From an uncultured Elusimicrobia bacterium (GTDB taxonomy: Bacteria; Elusimicrobiota; Elusimicrobia; UBA1565; UBA9628), in contig CAIQSZ010000363.1 in the NCBI GenBank assembly GCA_903874575.1, positions 1 to 8,209 of the forward strand: a stretch of 8,209 nucleotides of DNA. Direction: 5' to 3'. Position 1 is the first letter of the stretch. Each line of letters begins with the position of its first letter. The translations under genes were made by a program, and so were the position numbers. Positions 6,866 through 8,209 of the stretch are shown in pieces. The notes under the pieces are model-generated. The model was not told the DNA's origin. It worked only from the letters and a program-made list of their open reading frames with translations, and searched no databases.

Positions 6866-7551
6866 AAAAGAGAACGAAGATCAAAGTCTTTCTGGTGGAC
6901 GATCACCCCGCCGTGCGCCAGGGCGTGAGTTCTTATCTGGCCCGGCAAGGCCCCATGTCCGTGGTAGGCGAGGCGGCCGACGACAAGGAGGCCCTGCGCA
7001 AGCTCAAGAGGATCTCCGCCGACGTCATCATCCTGGACATCAGCCTTCCGGGCATGGACGGCGGCGAACTCGCCCAGCGCCTGCGCCGAACGGCCCCGCG
7101 CGCGAAGCTCATCGCCTTCAGCATTCACGCCGGCCAGGAATACGTGGTCCGCATGGCCCGTTGCGGCGTGCACGGCTACGTGATGAAGGACGCGCCCACG
7201 TCCAAGCTCGTCGAGGCCATCCTGCGCGTCCATCAAGGCGGCCTTTCTTTTCCTTCCGGCATGTCCGACGCGATACTGGCTCCGGGAGCGCCGCCGTCTT
7301 CCGGCGCGGCCAAGGCGGTCCTGACCGCGCGCGAGCGGGAAGTGCTCGCTCTCCTTGCCGAAGGCCTGGCCAACAAGGAGGTCGCACGGAAACTCGGCAT
7401 CAGCGTCCGGACGGCCGAAACGCATCGCGAGCATCTCTCCCGCAAGCTCGGCATCGCGCCCATCGCCGGCCTCACGAAGTACGCCATCCAGCAAGGACTG
7501 ACGTCGCTGGGTTTGCCCGCCGCGCCTGATGCGGAGGGCCTTCAGCGATAG
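6862..7551 (+). CDS. NarL/LuxR-family response regulator, probable partner of the upstream kinase
   Basis: A 229-aa DNA-binding transcription regulator. The receiver domain (about 7-125) has acidic residues D13/D14 in VDDHP, acceptor D59 in IILDISLPGMDG, switch S87 in AFSIH and K109 in VMKD. A linker of some 25 residues leads to a LuxR-type helix-turn-helix (about 154-212) beginning LTAREREVLALLAEG, with recognition-helix region ISVRTAETHREHLSRKL. NarX-type (HisKA_3) kinases are normally paired with NarL-type regulators, which matches the gene order. The start codon shares ATGA (6862-6865) with the kinase stop and has its own AGGAG site, so the two are expected to be made together. The tail after the helix-turn-helix (about 213-229) is short and Pro/Ala-rich. 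Target genes cannot be read from the window. It is closely related to the next gene. Confidence 0.95.
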   Translation: MKKRTKIKVFLVDDHPAVRQGVSSYLARQGPMSVVGEAADDKEALRKLKRISADVIILDISLPGMDGGELAQRLRRTAPRAKLIAFSIHAGQEYVVRMARCGVHGYVMKDAPTSKLVEAILRVHQGGLSFPSGMSDAILAPGAPPSSGAAKAVLTAREREVLALLAEGLANKEVARKLGISVRTAETHREHLSRKLGIAPIAGLTKYAIQQGLTSLGLPAAPDAEGLQR

Positions 7552-7572
7552 TCCCGTCCGCACCGCGTAGTT

Positions 7573-7588
7573 TTCCGCATAGGCGGAA
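7573..7588. repeat. Short perfect hairpin between the two NarL-type regulators
   Basis: TTCCGC (7573-7578) and GCGGAA (7583-7588) are exact reverse complements separated by ATAG. It lies 21 nt after the first regulator's stop. No T-run follows on the plus strand, so it is not a standard intrinsic terminator; the T-run is on the 5' side (7571-7574). Its position 11 nt upstream of the candidate promoter of the second regulator would also suit an operator. Confidence 0.4.
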
Positions 7589-7599
7589 CCGTCGTCGCA

Positions 7600-7608
7600 T
7601 AGTATGCT
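7600..7608 (+). promoter_or_regulatory. Candidate -10 element (TAGTATGCT) for the second NarL-type regulator
   Basis: TAGTATGCT ends 9 nt before the ATG at 7618. With TATGCT (7603-7608) as the -10 hexamer, transcription would begin within a few bases of the ATG. Only a weak GAG is found upstream at ribosome-binding distance. The element matches the one before the kinase fusion at seven of nine positions (TAGTA--CT). No clear -35 box is visible. Confidence 0.4.
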
Positions 7609-7617
7609 TCGAGAATT

Positions 7618-8209
7618 ATGAGGGAGACGGAGGGCAGACGAGACAGGATCAGGGTTTTCCTGGTGGACGATCACCCGATCGTGCGCGAAGGGGTGCGTTC
7701 CTATCTGACTAATCACTCGATCTCGGTCGTCGGCGAGGCGTCCGACGCCAAAGAGACCCTGCGCAAGGTCAAGAAACTGTCCCCCGACGTCATCGTCCTG
7801 GACGTGAACCTTCCCGCCATCGACGGCGGGGAACTGGCCCGCCGGCTGCGACGTCTCGTCCCGCGGTCCAAGCTCATCGCCTTCAGCATCCATTCCAGCG
7901 CGGAGTACGTGCTGAAAATGGCGAGGTGCGGCGTGCAGGGCTACGTGACGAAGGACCAGCCGGCGGGCGACCTGCTCGAGGCCATCGAGAACGTGTACCA
8001 GGGCGGCCTTCAGTTTCCCGCGGGCATGAGCGACGCCCTTTTGTCTTCGGCGCCGGACTCCGCCCGTGGACGGCCGGACGGCGTCCCGTTGACGAGCCGG
8101 GAACTTGAGGTGCTGACGTTCCTCGCCGAGGGGTGCCCGAACAAGGTCATCGCGGCCAAGCTCGGGATCAGCGTCCGAACGGCGGAGACGCACCGGGAAA
8201 ATCTATCCC
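7618..8209 (+). CDS. Second NarL/LuxR-family response regulator, paralogue of the preceding gene (3' partial)
   Basis: The frame is open from the ATG at 7618 to the right edge (197 codons); the end of the helix-turn-helix domain is missing. The receiver domain (about 11-128) has D17/D18 in VDDHP, acceptor D62 in IVLDVNLPAIDG, switch S90 in AFSIH and K112 in VTKD. The LuxR-type domain starts at about 158 with LTSRELEVLTFLAEG and continues ISVRTAETHREN. It aligns with the preceding regulator over its whole visible length with one one-residue gap in the receiver domain; in the 40 residues from LTS to ENLS I count 30 identities, and AFSIH, MARCGV and GISVRTAETHRE are shared exactly. The N-terminus is about four residues longer and highly charged (MRETEGRRDR). 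No upstream in-frame start exists: TAG is at 7600-7602 and the codons between are not usual starts. An AGGGAG motif lies just after the ATG, where it cannot serve this start. Confidence 0.93.
   Translation, partial: MRETEGRRDRIRVFLVDDHPIVREGVRSYLTNHSISVVGEASDAKETLRKVKKLSPDVIVLDVNLPAIDGGELARRLRRLVPRSKLIAFSIHSSAEYVLKMARCGVQGYVTKDQPAGDLLEAIENVYQGGLQFPAGMSDALLSSAPDSARGRPDGVPLTSRELEVLTFLAEGCPNKVIAAKLGISVRTAETHRENLS

Noticed and set aside
6583..8193. Minus-strand open frame of 536 codons across the kinase end and both regulators
   Set aside because: It seems to contain an internal repeat (IRTH...VIVHQ twice), but this is only the mirror image of the two paralogous receiver domains on the plus strand. 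It also spans three gene boundaries.

Overview
This GC-rich window reads as a signal-transduction region of a Gram-negative (diderm) bacterium. The diderm inference rests on an Omp85-type outer-membrane barrel protein with a signal peptide and a C-terminal Phe. The phylum cannot be fixed from the sequence. The mix of an orphan barrel protein, many two-component proteins and high GC would fit an uncultured lineage such as Elusimicrobiota, but that is a weak guess. I see no mobile element, CRISPR array, tRNA or rRNA.

Layout. (1) Positions 2-1227, plus strand: the tail of a protein ending in a receiver (REC) domain, most likely a hybrid histidine kinase cut by the window edge. A REC-GGDEF diguanylate cyclase follows after 14 nt. 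(2) Positions 1232-3294, minus strand: a small single-pass membrane protein of unknown function and a 539-aa POTRA plus Omp85-type beta-barrel protein. The small gene converges on the cyclase gene with only 4 nt between stop codons. (3) Positions 3410-8209, plus strand: an 1151-aa CheB-CheR-PAS-PAS-histidine kinase fusion, a NarL/LuxR-type response regulator whose start overlaps the kinase stop (ATGA), and, after 66 nt, a second closely related NarL-type regulator cut by the right edge.

How it may work together. The left module looks like a phosphorelay ending in cyclic-di-GMP synthesis. The right module looks like a multi-domain sensor kinase signalling to one or both of two paralogous transcription regulators. 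The CheB and CheR domains sit on the kinase itself, and no chemoreceptor, CheA or CheW gene is visible, so a classical chemotaxis role is not supported here.

Expression. The small membrane protein and the first NarL regulator have good Shine-Dalgarno sequences 7 nt from their ATG. The kinase fusion and the second NarL regulator lack one at normal spacing. Each instead has a TAGTA-N-N-CT element ending 5 or 9 nt before the ATG, which suggests leaderless or nearly leaderless transcripts. The longest gap between genes is 128 nt (1547-1674), so no stretch over 300 nt is unassigned.
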